NCBI GenBank assembly: GCA_964549445.1
Contig: CAZJVS010000013.1
Span: forward strand, 39,585 to 103,584
Length of the DNA: 64,000 bases
Source: SpSt-539 sp964549445
GTDB taxonomy: Bacteria; Planctomycetota; Phycisphaerae; UBA1845; UTPLA1
Direction: 5' to 3'
Positions 1-8,305 of the stretch are shown one piece after another (the first letter of the stretch is position 1; each line of letters opens with the position of its first letter). The position numbers and the translations under genes were made by a program. The notes under the pieces were generated by a model. That model saw only the letters and a list, made by a program, of their open reading frames with translations. It was not told where the DNA came from and made no database searches.

Positions 1-2
1 GG

Positions 3-1640
3 GTCTTCCGACCGACGAACAATTCGAAGATGCGGGCGCTGGGGCGGCCGTTCAACCTTCCGAGCGTCGAAGCGCTTGTCATCGAGATCTACAAGATTGT
101 GAAGCCGATTGACGACGCGACGCCGGCAGGGCCGGCGCTCGAGGGTGACGAGACAGTTTTCGTTGATCCAGTGGACCCGATTGGGTTTTCGTTGAGCATA
201 CAGTGGATTGTGGACGGGCAACCGATCGCCGGCGCCACCGGGACGACGCTCGATCTATCGATGGTGGATATCCTTCCCGGGGCTCATCAACTTTCAGTCC
301 GCGTGCGGGACAACACAACATGGGTGAGGAACGAGACGGCACGGAACCAATGGATGACGCAAACGCGGTCGTGGCCAATGAACGTGCCGGACCCGGACTG
401 CAACCACAACGGAGTGTTGGATTCGCAGGACCTGTTGAACGGGACGAGCCAGGATTGCGATTCGAACTCGCGGCCGGACGAATGTCAGGTGCCGCCGTTG
501 TGTGCGACGTGTGTGGATTGCCAGGCGGACGGGATTCCCGATGTGTGCCAGGTGCCGCCGATCTGCCCGGGATGCGCAGACTGCAACGCCGACCTGATTC
601 CCGACTCGTGCCAGTTTGACTGCAATGCGAACGCGCGGCCGGATGATTGCGACGTGACATTGGCGAGCAGTGAGGATTGCCAGGGCGATGGGATACCGGA
701 TGAGTGCGAGGTGCCGCCGATTTGTCCGGGGTGTGCTGATTGCAATCTGAATTTGGTTCCCGACGCGTGCGAGCTGGCGTCCGGCTCGGCGCTGGATTGC
801 AACCGTGATTTGATTCCCGATCGATGTCAGACTGATCCGGCCTTGTGCGGCGGAGCGTGCCTGGCGGATTGCGACCACAACTTCGTGCCGGATGCGTGTC
901 AGCTTGCCGGGGTATTTTCGCAGCAGTCGCCGGATCTGTCGCCGATTTACAACAACTCGCCGCAGAGCTACACGGTGGTTGAGCCGCCCGAGGCGACCGG
1001 CGACGTGACGCTGGAGTTTACGGCCGTAGGGGACCTTGGTTCGCAGACCGAGAACATCGTCATTCAGGTCAATGGTACGGTCGTTGGGACGTTGTTCATT
1101 CAGTCGTTCGACTGCCTGCTGGATAACGAATCGCTGGTAGTGCCGATGGTGACATGGAACTCAGTCGTCGGTGCAGGCAATGCAAATATTCAAATGATCC
1201 CGAGCGCGGCGGTGGATCAGGTCAGCTGCGCGAACAGCCACATTTCCGTGCATCTGTTGTTCGCCATGAACACCGGGGATTGCAATGGCAATGCGATGCT
1301 GGACGTTTGCGAAATCGCGAGCGGCGGATTGACCGATTGCAACAACAACAGTGTTCCGGACGGATGCGACATCGCCGAGGGTGTTTTGTACGACGGGGAC
1401 GAAAATGGTGTGCCAGATGAGTGCGACTGTTTGTTCATTTCCTGCCCGGGCGATTTGAGCCTCGATGCGCTCGTGAACGGCGAGGACGTTCAGGGTTTCC
1501 TGTCGTGCTTGGTCGCTGGGAGTTTGTCGGCAGGCGGCTGTGCCTGTGCCGACCTGAATGGCGACCTGCGGCTCAACTCGGCCGACATCGCAGGGTTCGT
1601 CGCGAGATTGGTGGGGGACTCAAACGTGCTCTGTCACTGA
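3..1640 (+). CDS. Secreted M64-type peptidase, C-terminal part, with Cys-rich repeats and dockerin-like tail (5' truncated)
   Basis: The frame is open to the left window edge, so the true start lies upstream and the ATG at 30 is probably internal. The first ~30 residues (KMRALGRPF, EALVIEIY) and the Ig/PKD-like stretch after them (WIVDGQPIAGATG, MTQTRSW) resemble the end of planctomycete IgA-peptidase M64 proteins. That is recall of the family; the HExxH catalytic motif is out of view. Nine short CxxNxxPDxC-type units follow at about 400-905, resembling thrombospondin-3-like calcium-binding repeats. A beta-rich insert of ~115 residues comes next (about 905-1275), then three more units (about 1280-1435). 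The C-terminus has two EF-hand-like dockerin half-motifs (GDLSLDALVNGEDV and DLNGDLRLNSADI). Predicted to be exported and calcium-binding. It ends 205 bp before gspF, so it could be a substrate of the neighbouring secretion system; this is inference. Confidence 0.72.
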   Translation, partial: VFRPTNNSKMRALGRPFNLPSVEALVIEIYKIVKPIDDATPAGPALEGDETVFVDPVDPIGFSLSIQWIVDGQPIAGATGTTLDLSMVDILPGAHQLSVRVRDNTTWVRNETARNQWMTQTRSWPMNVPDPDCNHNGVLDSQDLLNGTSQDCDSNSRPDECQVPPLCATCVDCQADGIPDVCQVPPICPGCADCNADLIPDSCQFDCNANARPDDCDVTLASSEDCQGDGIPDECEVPPICPGCADCNLNLVPDACELASGSALDCNRDLIPDRCQTDPALCGGACLADCDHNFVPDACQLAGVFSQQSPDLSPIYNNSPQSYTVVEPPEATGDVTLEFTAVGDLGSQTENIVIQVNGTVVGTLFIQSFDCLLDNESLVVPMVTWNSVVGAGNANIQMIPSAAVDQVSCANSHISVHLLFAMNTGDCNGNAMLDVCEIASGGLTDCNNNSVPDGCDIAEGVLYDGDENGVPDECDCLFISCPGDLSLDALVNGEDVQGFLSCLVAGSLSAGGCACADLNGDLRLNSADIAGFVARLVGDSNVLCH

Positions 1641-1845
1641 GGAATCTGACGCGGGGGCGATAAGTCCTGTATCAGCCGAGGTTGGTGGTGCAATCGGACG
1701 CGGGTTGTCGCTGTATACCTGTGTGGACCGGGCGGGCGATGCTCTGGCATGGGGCCGGGGAGTGGCCTAAACTGTTCCCTGCACGCGAGTTGAGGCGTAA
1801 GGGTCCGGAAACACTGTCGCGCTCGGGCGACGAAACAGGTCGGTT

Positions 1846-3042
1846 GTGGCAACGTATTCGTACACCGCTCGGAACACAGACGGCAAAACCGTCAGCGGCG
1901 TGTTGACGGCTGATTCGCAGCAGGCGGCCTTGCGCCTGTTGGATGAGCAGGCGCTGTTTCCGGTCAACGTCGAAGAGGGTGGGACCGCAAGCAAATCGCA
2001 GCTTACCGGCCGGAAAAAAAAGATCCGACTGAGCAAAGTGGCCGTGGTCTATTCGCAATTGGCCGACCTGCTGAAAGCAGGCGTGCCGGCATTGCGAGCA
2101 CTGGACGTACTGTGCCGACAGACACCCAACCCCGCGCTGGTTGAGATCCTGCGAGAGGTTCGCGACGACCTGTCGGGCGGGCAGACGCTCGCGGATGCAA
2201 TGGCGAAGCACCCGAACGCATTTGCGGAACTGCACGTGTCGATGATTCGGGCGGGCGAGAAGGGCGGTTTTCTCGAAGAGGTGCTTGCGCGCATCGCGGC
2301 GTTTACTGAGCGCCAGGATGAACTGAAGAACAAACTATTTGGGGCGCTGATCTATCCCGCGCTGTTGATGTTTGTCGGCGGAGGAATTGTCGTCTTCCTA
2401 TTGCTGGTGGTTGTGCCGAAGGTGCGCCAGTTCTTGCGGGGCGACCTTCCGGCGATGACTCAGTTCGTGTTCGCGACATGCGATTTTCTGAAAGACAACG
2501 GATTGGTGACCTTGGGAGTTGCGTCCGCGGTGATGATTTCGATCGCGGCGGCCATCCGCAGTCCGACGGGGCGATTGTACTTCGACCGCTTCAAGCTGAA
2601 GGCGCCGAAGGTCGGGGAGATCATCACACTCGTCGCGGTGTGCCGGTTCTGCCGGATCCTGGGGACACTTCTGCATAACGGCGTACCCATCCTGCAGTCG
2701 CTGAAGATTGCGAGAGACTCGGCAGGGAATCGCATCTTGCAGGATCACATCGACATTGCGACAGAGTCCGTGCGTAAAGGCGAAACGCTGGCGACACCGC
2801 TCGCGAAGTCGGGACTGTTTCCGTTGGACATCGTCGATATGATCGCAGTAGGCGAGGAAAGCAACAATCTGGAAAACGTTCTGATCACAATCGCGGACTC
2901 GTACGAGACGCGTACGGCGCGCAAAATCGATCTGGCACTGCGGCTGCTCGAGCCAATTCTGTTGATTTGCATGGCGGTGGTGGTGGGCACGATCGCGGTG
3001 TCGCTGCTGCTGCCGATTCTGACGATGAGTTCGGGGACGTAA
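1846..3042 (+). CDS. gspF: Type II secretion inner-membrane platform protein GspF
   Basis: 398 residues, normal for GspF/PilC. The GTG start gives the typical N-terminus MATYSYTARNTDGKTVSG. Two repeated T2SSF domains are visible, at about residues 65-190 (LLKAGVPALRALDVL, MIRAGEKGGFLEEVL) and 265-390 (LLHNGVPILQSLKIA, AVGEESNNLENVL). Each is followed by a strongly hydrophobic segment (FVGGGIVVFLLLVVVP near 180-200; the extreme C-terminus ILLICMAVVVGTIAVSLLLP). In the family this protein is the platform that couples the cytoplasmic GspE ATPase to pseudopilus growth. It is the first gene of the cluster in view. No gspE lies before it, so the ATPase must be encoded elsewhere. gspG follows after 46 bp. 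Confidence 0.93.
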   Translation: MATYSYTARNTDGKTVSGVLTADSQQAALRLLDEQALFPVNVEEGGTASKSQLTGRKKKIRLSKVAVVYSQLADLLKAGVPALRALDVLCRQTPNPALVEILREVRDDLSGGQTLADAMAKHPNAFAELHVSMIRAGEKGGFLEEVLARIAAFTERQDELKNKLFGALIYPALLMFVGGGIVVFLLLVVVPKVRQFLRGDLPAMTQFVFATCDFLKDNGLVTLGVASAVMISIAAAIRSPTGRLYFDRFKLKAPKVGEIITLVAVCRFCRILGTLLHNGVPILQSLKIARDSAGNRILQDHIDIATESVRKGETLATPLAKSGLFPLDIVDMIAVGEESNNLENVLITIADSYETRTARKIDLALRLLEPILLICMAVVVGTIAVSLLLPILTMSSGT

Positions 3043-3088
3043 TACAATGTCACGGTTCAAGACCCAGGCACATAGAGGAGAACACGTC

Positions 3089-3544
3089 ATGGAAAATCGA
3101 AAACTGAAGCACACGCGGCGGACCGGTCGGAGCGGCTTCACGCTTCTCGAAATTCTGTTGGTGGTGGGATTGCTGGCGCTGCTGGCGGCATTCGCGATTC
3201 CGGCGCTGCAGACGCAGGGCGAGAAGGCGAAGATCAAGCTCGCCGAGGCGGCCGTCAAGTCGGGCGGAACGATCAGCAAGGCGATCATCGCATATCAATT
3301 CAATTGCAATCAGTACCCGGAGGGGCTGAAGGACCTGTTCGACAAGCCCTCGGATGACAAGCTCGCGAAGAGCTGGGCCGGTCCGTATCTGCAGGACCGC
3401 GAGGGTCTGCAGGATCCGTGGAACAACGAGTACCAGTACCAGTTCCCGGGTCAGCACAATGAGAAGAGCTTTGACCTGTGGAGCATGGGACCGGACGGAA
3501 AATCGGACACCGAGGATGACATTCGGAATTGGAAGACGGACTAA
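3089..3544 (+). CDS. gspG: Major pseudopilin GspG
   Basis: 151 residues. I chose the ATG at 3089 over an in-frame ATG at 3047 because GAGGAG lies 8 nt upstream of it. The short basic leader ends in G, followed by FTLLEILLVVGLLALLA, the prepilin peptidase site with Glu at mature position 5 and a hydrophobic helix. The globular domain carries the GspG hallmarks LKDLFDKP, WAGPYLQ, LQDPWNNEYQYQ, FDLWSMGPDGKSDTEDDIRNW, including the Asp-rich calcium loop near the C-terminus. It is the main subunit of the periplasmic pseudopilus. The next gene starts directly at its stop codon (TAAATG), implying tight coupling. Confidence 0.95.
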   Translation: MENRKLKHTRRTGRSGFTLLEILLVVGLLALLAAFAIPALQTQGEKAKIKLAEAAVKSGGTISKAIIAYQFNCNQYPEGLKDLFDKPSDDKLAKSWAGPYLQDREGLQDPWNNEYQYQFPGQHNEKSFDLWSMGPDGKSDTEDDIRNWKTD

Positions 3545-4774
3545 ATGGAGCGTGAGAACCCCGACCTGCCGGCCGGGCGCGGAGCTGCGCCCGTGCGAAT
3601 GATTAATCACCGTCGCGACGCGTCGCGGCGGCTGCGCGCGGCAGGCGGGTTCACGCTGCTTGAAATTGTCCTGGTTATTGGGCTGCTTGCGATCCTGGCC
3701 GGGTTTGCCTGGCCGGCGATGAGCGTGATGTTTCGGAAGTCGCAACTTCCGGAGTCTGCAGACCAGTTCAAATCGCTGCTCGGCCTGACGCGCGCGCAGG
3801 CGATGCTGGACAATCGCCGATATCGCATCCGCTTCGTGCCCAAGGAACGGTTTCCCACCGTTGAGACTGAACCCGACCCGTTCACGGCGGTGGGAAAGTA
3901 CGAGGCGGTGAAGGCCGACTGGACGGCGGATGAGCGGCTGCTGGGGGATGCACAGATTCACGAAATCCGGCTGGGGCGGCCGGAGTACACACTTCCGTTC
4001 GATGACGAGAAGGCGGACTTCGATGTCAACGCGGACGGCGACGATGCGAGCGCGACGTCGGACGGCATTGTCGACGCCGAAAGCGACGGCACGCCGTCCG
4101 AACCAACGTTTACGCCGGAGATGACGTCAGACGAGCCGGTCGACGAGAAACGGCCGACGATTGTTTTTGAGCCGGACGGCTCGACGAACTGGGCGACGAT
4201 CGTCTTGGCAAACAAGGCGCCGGATGCCGTCTTGGCGGACGATGAAGAGCAAATCTGGATCGAGATGGATGGGCGCTCGGGGCTGGCCTCGATTCGGCCG
4301 TCGATGTCGGCCGAGATGATGGCGGACGAATCGTTGCGTATTCCGCGCACGAAGCTAAAGCCGCCGGAGTTGGCGTTCGGCGACATTGCGTTGACCGGCC
4401 AGTCCGGCGACGGCGCCAAGAAGTCGGGCGGAAGCAACACGGCGGGAATGCCGCTTTCGCTCGATGGGGGCGGAGATCCGACCAAGTTTGGAGGATCGTC
4501 GGGACTGCCATCCGGGCTGAATCCGCTGTCGGGAATGTTGCCGGGGACCGGAGACGGATCGTCGCAGACGCCTGATGGGAAACAGCGACAATCACGAAAT
4601 CCGGGAAAGCGACCGCCCAAGGACGACACGAAAACCGACGAATCGGCGCATTCAGGAGACAAGCCGCCTGAAAATGACAGCAGTACGGACGGCAGCAAGG
4701 AGCCGCCGCCGGCCGACCCGGGCGATAATAACGAAAAACCTGACAGCACGACGCAGCCGGCCGAGTCCGGTTGA
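3545..4774 (+). CDS. gspH: Minor pseudopilin GspH with long acidic, low-complexity C-terminal extension
   Basis: Prepilin N-terminus GGFTLLEIVLVIGLLAILAGFAWP, then a GspH-type core (QFKSLLGLTRAQAMLDNRRYRIRFV) to about residue 170. The rest, to residue 409, is an acidic Asp/Glu-rich segment followed by Gly/Ser/Pro-rich sequence ending in TTQPAESG. Family members are usually about 150-200 residues, so more than half of this protein is an extension. The start overlaps the gspG stop; an alternative ATG at 3599 would give a shorter, more typical leader of about 18 residues. Role: minor pseudopilin at or near the tip. The tail would sit in the periplasm and could bind Ca2+ or partner proteins, which is inference. 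Confidence 0.85.
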   Translation: MERENPDLPAGRGAAPVRMINHRRDASRRLRAAGGFTLLEIVLVIGLLAILAGFAWPAMSVMFRKSQLPESADQFKSLLGLTRAQAMLDNRRYRIRFVPKERFPTVETEPDPFTAVGKYEAVKADWTADERLLGDAQIHEIRLGRPEYTLPFDDEKADFDVNADGDDASATSDGIVDAESDGTPSEPTFTPEMTSDEPVDEKRPTIVFEPDGSTNWATIVLANKAPDAVLADDEEQIWIEMDGRSGLASIRPSMSAEMMADESLRIPRTKLKPPELAFGDIALTGQSGDGAKKSGGSNTAGMPLSLDGGGDPTKFGGSSGLPSGLNPLSGMLPGTGDGSSQTPDGKQRQSRNPGKRPPKDDTKTDESAHSGDKPPENDSSTDGSKEPPPADPGDNNEKPDSTTQPAESG

Positions 4775-4789
4775 CGGGGTGACGACGTG

Positions 4790-5548
4790 ATGGGCAGTCG
4801 AATGCGACGAGGGGTGTTGCTGTTGGAGGTGGTGATCGCGCTGTCGATCCTGCTGATTGCGATCGCCGTCTGCGGATCGGCGATCAACAACAGCTTGCTC
4901 AGCGTGAAGCGCGGCGAAGAGATGACCCGGGCGATGATGCTGAGCGAGGAGATTCTCGCGCGACTCGACACGGGAGAGATCACGTACGACCAGGAGCAGA
5001 GCGGGAACTTCGAGGATCGGGGGCAACGGGACCTGCGGTACGAATTGAAGGTTACTCCAGTCGAACAGGACCCGGATTTGCTGCGGGTCGAGATCAGCAT
5101 TCTTGAGAACGATCCGACGACCGGCGACGGGCAGACTCGCCCGGTGCTCGTGACGCGAGCGCTGCGCGCGAAACCAAAGCCGATCAACATGAAGAACGAC
5201 TTCGGCATGACCGACGAGCAACTCAAGATGCTGACGGACGCGATCCCCGGCGGAAGCCAGGTGATTGATCCCGAGAATTTCGATCCGGCGTCATTGGCGA
5301 AGTTGGATATGAACACGCTTGTTCAATTGCTTCCGGTCATCATGCAAGCGATGCAGTCGGGGCAGTTGAATCCGCAGATGATGGGCGATCTCGGGCAACT
5401 GGGTCAGGGTGGCCAGGGCGGCTTTCCGAGCGGCATGCTTCCGGGAATGGGTCAACTCGGCGGGGGCGCCGGCGGAGCCGGAACTGGAACCGGACGAAAG
5501 GGCGGCGGGCGGCCGCGACCGTCAACGAGCCAGCCGGGGGGTGGATGA
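4790..5548 (+). CDS. gspI: Minor pseudopilin GspI with Gly-rich tail
   Basis: 252 residues from ATG 4790; GTG 4787 is directly adjacent and equally possible. The N-terminus GVLLLEVVIALSILLIAIAVCG is a class III signal with Glu at the expected +5 position. The stretch LLSVKRGEEMTRAMMLSEEILARLDTGE matches the GspI region after the helix. A typical GspI is about 125 residues. Here a further ~130 residues hold a helical, Gln/Met-rich part and then a Gly-rich tail (GGGAGGAGTGTGRKGGG). Minor pseudopilin, expected to form the tip complex with GspJ and GspK. Its stop overlaps the gspJ start as ATGA, so translation is likely coupled. Confidence 0.85.
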   Translation: MGSRMRRGVLLLEVVIALSILLIAIAVCGSAINNSLLSVKRGEEMTRAMMLSEEILARLDTGEITYDQEQSGNFEDRGQRDLRYELKVTPVEQDPDLLRVEISILENDPTTGDGQTRPVLVTRALRAKPKPINMKNDFGMTDEQLKMLTDAIPGGSQVIDPENFDPASLAKLDMNTLVQLLPVIMQAMQSGQLNPQMMGDLGQLGQGGQGGFPSGMLPGMGQLGGGAGGAGTGTGRKGGGRPRPSTSQPGGG

Positions 5549-6450
5549 TGCGCGGGGCCATGCGAGCGCGTCGAGGTCTGACCCTGCTCGAGGTCGTGCT
5601 GGCCCTCGGGCTCATGGTTCTGCTGATCGGCGCGATGTTCGGATTTTACGACATCTCGCTGAAGAGCCGCGACATCGGCCGCAAGACAATCGACCACGGC
5701 GAATTAGCCTGGCAGATTCTGAACCGGATCGCCGAGGATGTCCGCGCGACGAACGGATTTGTTCCGTCGCTCGGTCCGGGGATTCAGGGTTACCGGCAGC
5801 AGATCACACTGCAGACCGTGATGCTTCCGGACAAGGAAGTGCTCTATCCGCGCGCGATCGAGGATCGGCCCTTGCCGGGACAATGCGACGTGCGCGAGGT
5901 GCGCTATTACCTCGGCATCGATCCGGAAGAGTCGATGACGTACGCTGATACGGAGTCGACGGACGGGTCTGCGGATGCGACGACGGAGGGACCCAAGACG
6001 CTTGGCATCGTGCGGCGCGAGTTGAAAACGCTGCGCCAGACGGCGCTTCAAACGGGACAGCCGGAGAAGTACGACATCGAAGTGCTGTCGGACAAGGCGC
6101 TCTACCTCCGGTTTCGGTACTTCGACGGCGTGGAATGGACGGACGTCTGGCAACCGCAGGGCGGCGGCATGGGAAACTCGCTGCCGCAAGCCGTGGAAAT
6201 CACCGTTGGATTCCAACCGGTCGTGCCGGAGGATCCGAACAAGATCGACCTTGATGCCGCAGACCAGACGGCCTCGATACCGGAGTATTTCAACACGGAT
6301 CGCTACAGCCTTGTGGTGCGGCTTAATCAGTCGGACAGCTTTTTCGGTTCGCGATTGATGCGGGCAAGCCGGCGGGCGTTTGGTGGCAGCTCGGGTGGCC
6401 CGACGGGGGGACTCACGCCGAGCGGGGGCAGCGGATCAGGGAGTTTTTGA
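5545..6450 (+). CDS. gspJ: Minor pseudopilin GspJ
   Basis: 301 residues, somewhat longer than the usual ~200. Leader RARRGLTLLEVVLALGLMVLLIGAMFGFY contains the prepilin cleavage site (G before LTLLE) and hydrophobic helix. It is followed by HGELAWQILNRIAEDVRATNGF, a GspJ-like region, and a beta-rich C-terminal domain (LYLRFRYFDGVEWTDVW, LPQAVEITVGFQPV) that fits the family closely. The tail is Gly/Ser-rich. It starts with ATGA overlap on gspI. In the family GspI, GspJ and GspK form the pseudopilus tip that contacts substrate and the secretin vestibule. Confidence 0.87.
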   Translation: MMRGAMRARRGLTLLEVVLALGLMVLLIGAMFGFYDISLKSRDIGRKTIDHGELAWQILNRIAEDVRATNGFVPSLGPGIQGYRQQITLQTVMLPDKEVLYPRAIEDRPLPGQCDVREVRYYLGIDPEESMTYADTESTDGSADATTEGPKTLGIVRRELKTLRQTALQTGQPEKYDIEVLSDKALYLRFRYFDGVEWTDVWQPQGGGMGNSLPQAVEITVGFQPVVPEDPNKIDLDAADQTASIPEYFNTDRYSLVVRLNQSDSFFGSRLMRASRRAFGGSSGGPTGGLTPSGGSGSGSF

Positions 6451-6487
6451 CGCAACGCCCGCCCGGCTCAAAGGTAAAAGGTGCAGG

Positions 6488-8305
6488 ATGTCTGCGGCAT
6501 CGCGACCAGAACCGAGACCGGCTCCTGGACGGGTAGTCCCCGTCTCAAACCGCATTGGCAGGTCTGAAAAGCGGGTCTGGGCTCGGGGGAGAGGCGAGCG
6601 CGGGCTCATTCTTCTGGTCGTGCTGATAATGGTGATCCTGCTGGCAATACTGACAGCGGGGTTCACGTTTTCGGTGCGATCGAATCTCAGCGGGGTCTAC
6701 GCCCGACAGCAGCAATTCCAAGCGCGGATCGCGGCGGAGTCCGGCATTCAGCGGGCGATCCTGCAGCTTCGCAAGAGTCGAGACGATCCCGCGAACTGGT
6801 ACGACAACCGGGGACTGTACCGCCAGGCGGCACTTGAAAAGGACAATACCGAGGCGGCGTTTCAACAAACCGGCCAAGGAAGCATCCGGGGTGCAAGCCC
6901 GGCGACCCCGGAGCCCACGAAGGAGGAGGGCGCCCAAAAACAGGCGGAACCGATGTGGCGGTTTACGCTCTATGCGGTGAATCACGACGACGAGCAGAAT
7001 CCGGCCGTGCGGTACGGGATTACGCCGGAGACGTCCAAGCTCGATCTGAATCTCGCCAATGAGGAACAACTCCGGTATCTGATCGAAACCGTTGTTCCCG
7101 AATTCACCCCGACCAATCAGAGCATCGATCGCGAGAGTCTCGTTCAATGCCTCCTCGACTGGCGCGAGAAGGGCGAGAATGCGCGGCCGAAGGGAGCGAA
7201 GAGCGAGTACTACCGATCATTGCGGCCGGGCTATCAACCGAAGCTGGGACGATTCGACACGGTTGAAGAACTGCTGCTGGTGAAGGGATTCTCCGGGTGG
7301 GTGCTGTACGGGGAAGACTATAACCGCAATGGATTGTTGGATCAGAACGAAGATGACGGGAACGCGAGCTTTCCGCCCGACAACGCAGATGGAAAACTGT
7401 ATCGCGGGCTCGCACCGTATCTGACAGTATTCTCGCGCGAGTTGAACACCGACTCGTCCAACAAGCCGCGTATCAACCTTAATATGAAGGATACCGTGGA
7501 GCTGCAGAAGCAGCTGACGGAGCGAAACGTCGACGCGCGGCTCGTGGATTACATCATGCGAATCCGCGAGGGGGGGAAGGCATTTCGAAGCGTGATGGAT
7601 CTGCTGCCGGTCCCGCCGCCGGAGCCGGAAGCGACAACGCAGCCGGGCGACGAGGAGGGCGACGGCACCACGACGCAGCCCGGCGATGAGCCGACGTCGC
7701 CGCCGACTTCCCAGCCCACATCGCAATCGACGTCCAAACCGAGCGGGAGCAGCGGATCCGGTCGGCAGCCGACGAGCCGGCCGACATCCCGGCGGTCGGG
7801 GCGCCAGGATGACGTTCCCCTGGCAAACCTGACGGACGAGATCCCGCCGGGTCAGGCGACCGACCTGCCGGTGATCCTGGACCGGCTCACGACAGACGTA
7901 CGTCCGGTGTTCGTCGGCCGTATCAATGTTGCTGTGGCCCCTCGGGAGGTTCTCGCGACGCTGCCGGAGCTTTCGACCACAGAGATCGACGCAATCGCTT
8001 CAAACCGGGGGGGGTTATCGGGCGATGATAAGCGGACTCCCGCGTGGCTGCTGACGCAGGGGCTGGTGAGCGAACGGAAGTTCCGAAAACTGTTGCCGAA
8101 GCTCACGGCGAGCAGTTCGACGTTTTCAGTCGATGCGGTCGGCTTCGGAGACCACGTTGGGGTCACGAAGCGGATCGGAGCGGTCATCGAAATGCGCGGA
8201 CCGATCGGGCAGGTTCTGTACTACCGCGATCTGACCCCGCTGGGACCGGCCTACACGCCTCACGGCGAGGAGACACGGAGCGTTGTTCGGGAGTCTAACC
8301 GGTAA
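6488..8305 (+). CDS. gspK: Large minor pseudopilin GspK
   Basis: 605 residues from the ATG at 6488 (GGTGCAGG just upstream); an in-frame GTG at 6380 lies inside gspJ and is unlikely. The basic leader is followed by RGLILLVVLIMVILLAILTAGF, which lacks the +5 Glu, as is typical for GspK. Next comes RIAAESGIQRAILQL and a GspK core (SKLDLNLANEEQLRYLIE, LLDWREKG). A Thr/Ser/Gln/Pro-rich linker at about residues 405-465 (repeated TTQP and TSQP) separates this from a second folded part (INVAVAPREVLATLPELS). Typical GspK is ~320 residues, so this one is almost doubled. The next gene starts 23 bp inside its 3' end. Confidence 0.87.
   Translation: MSAASRPEPRPAPGRVVPVSNRIGRSEKRVWARGRGERGLILLVVLIMVILLAILTAGFTFSVRSNLSGVYARQQQFQARIAAESGIQRAILQLRKSRDDPANWYDNRGLYRQAALEKDNTEAAFQQTGQGSIRGASPATPEPTKEEGAQKQAEPMWRFTLYAVNHDDEQNPAVRYGITPETSKLDLNLANEEQLRYLIETVVPEFTPTNQSIDRESLVQCLLDWREKGENARPKGAKSEYYRSLRPGYQPKLGRFDTVEELLLVKGFSGWVLYGEDYNRNGLLDQNEDDGNASFPPDNADGKLYRGLAPYLTVFSRELNTDSSNKPRINLNMKDTVELQKQLTERNVDARLVDYIMRIREGGKAFRSVMDLLPVPPPEPEATTQPGDEEGDGTTTQPGDEPTSPPTSQPTSQSTSKPSGSSGSGRQPTSRPTSRRSGRQDDVPLANLTDEIPPGQATDLPVILDRLTTDVRPVFVGRINVAVAPREVLATLPELSTTEIDAIASNRGGLSGDDKRTPAWLLTQGLVSERKFRKLLPKLTASSSTFSVDAVGFGDHVGVTKRIGAVIEMRGPIGQVLYYRDLTPLGPAYTPHGEETRSVVRESNR

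Noticed and set aside
1714..1719. TATACC as a -10 for the secretion cluster
   Set aside because: No -35 at usable spacing and over 120 bp from gspF; cannot be told from chance.
3958..5316. 452-codon minus-strand frame opposite gspH and gspI
   Set aside because: Ser-rich antisense shadow; the plus strand carries clear prepilin motifs and coupled starts.
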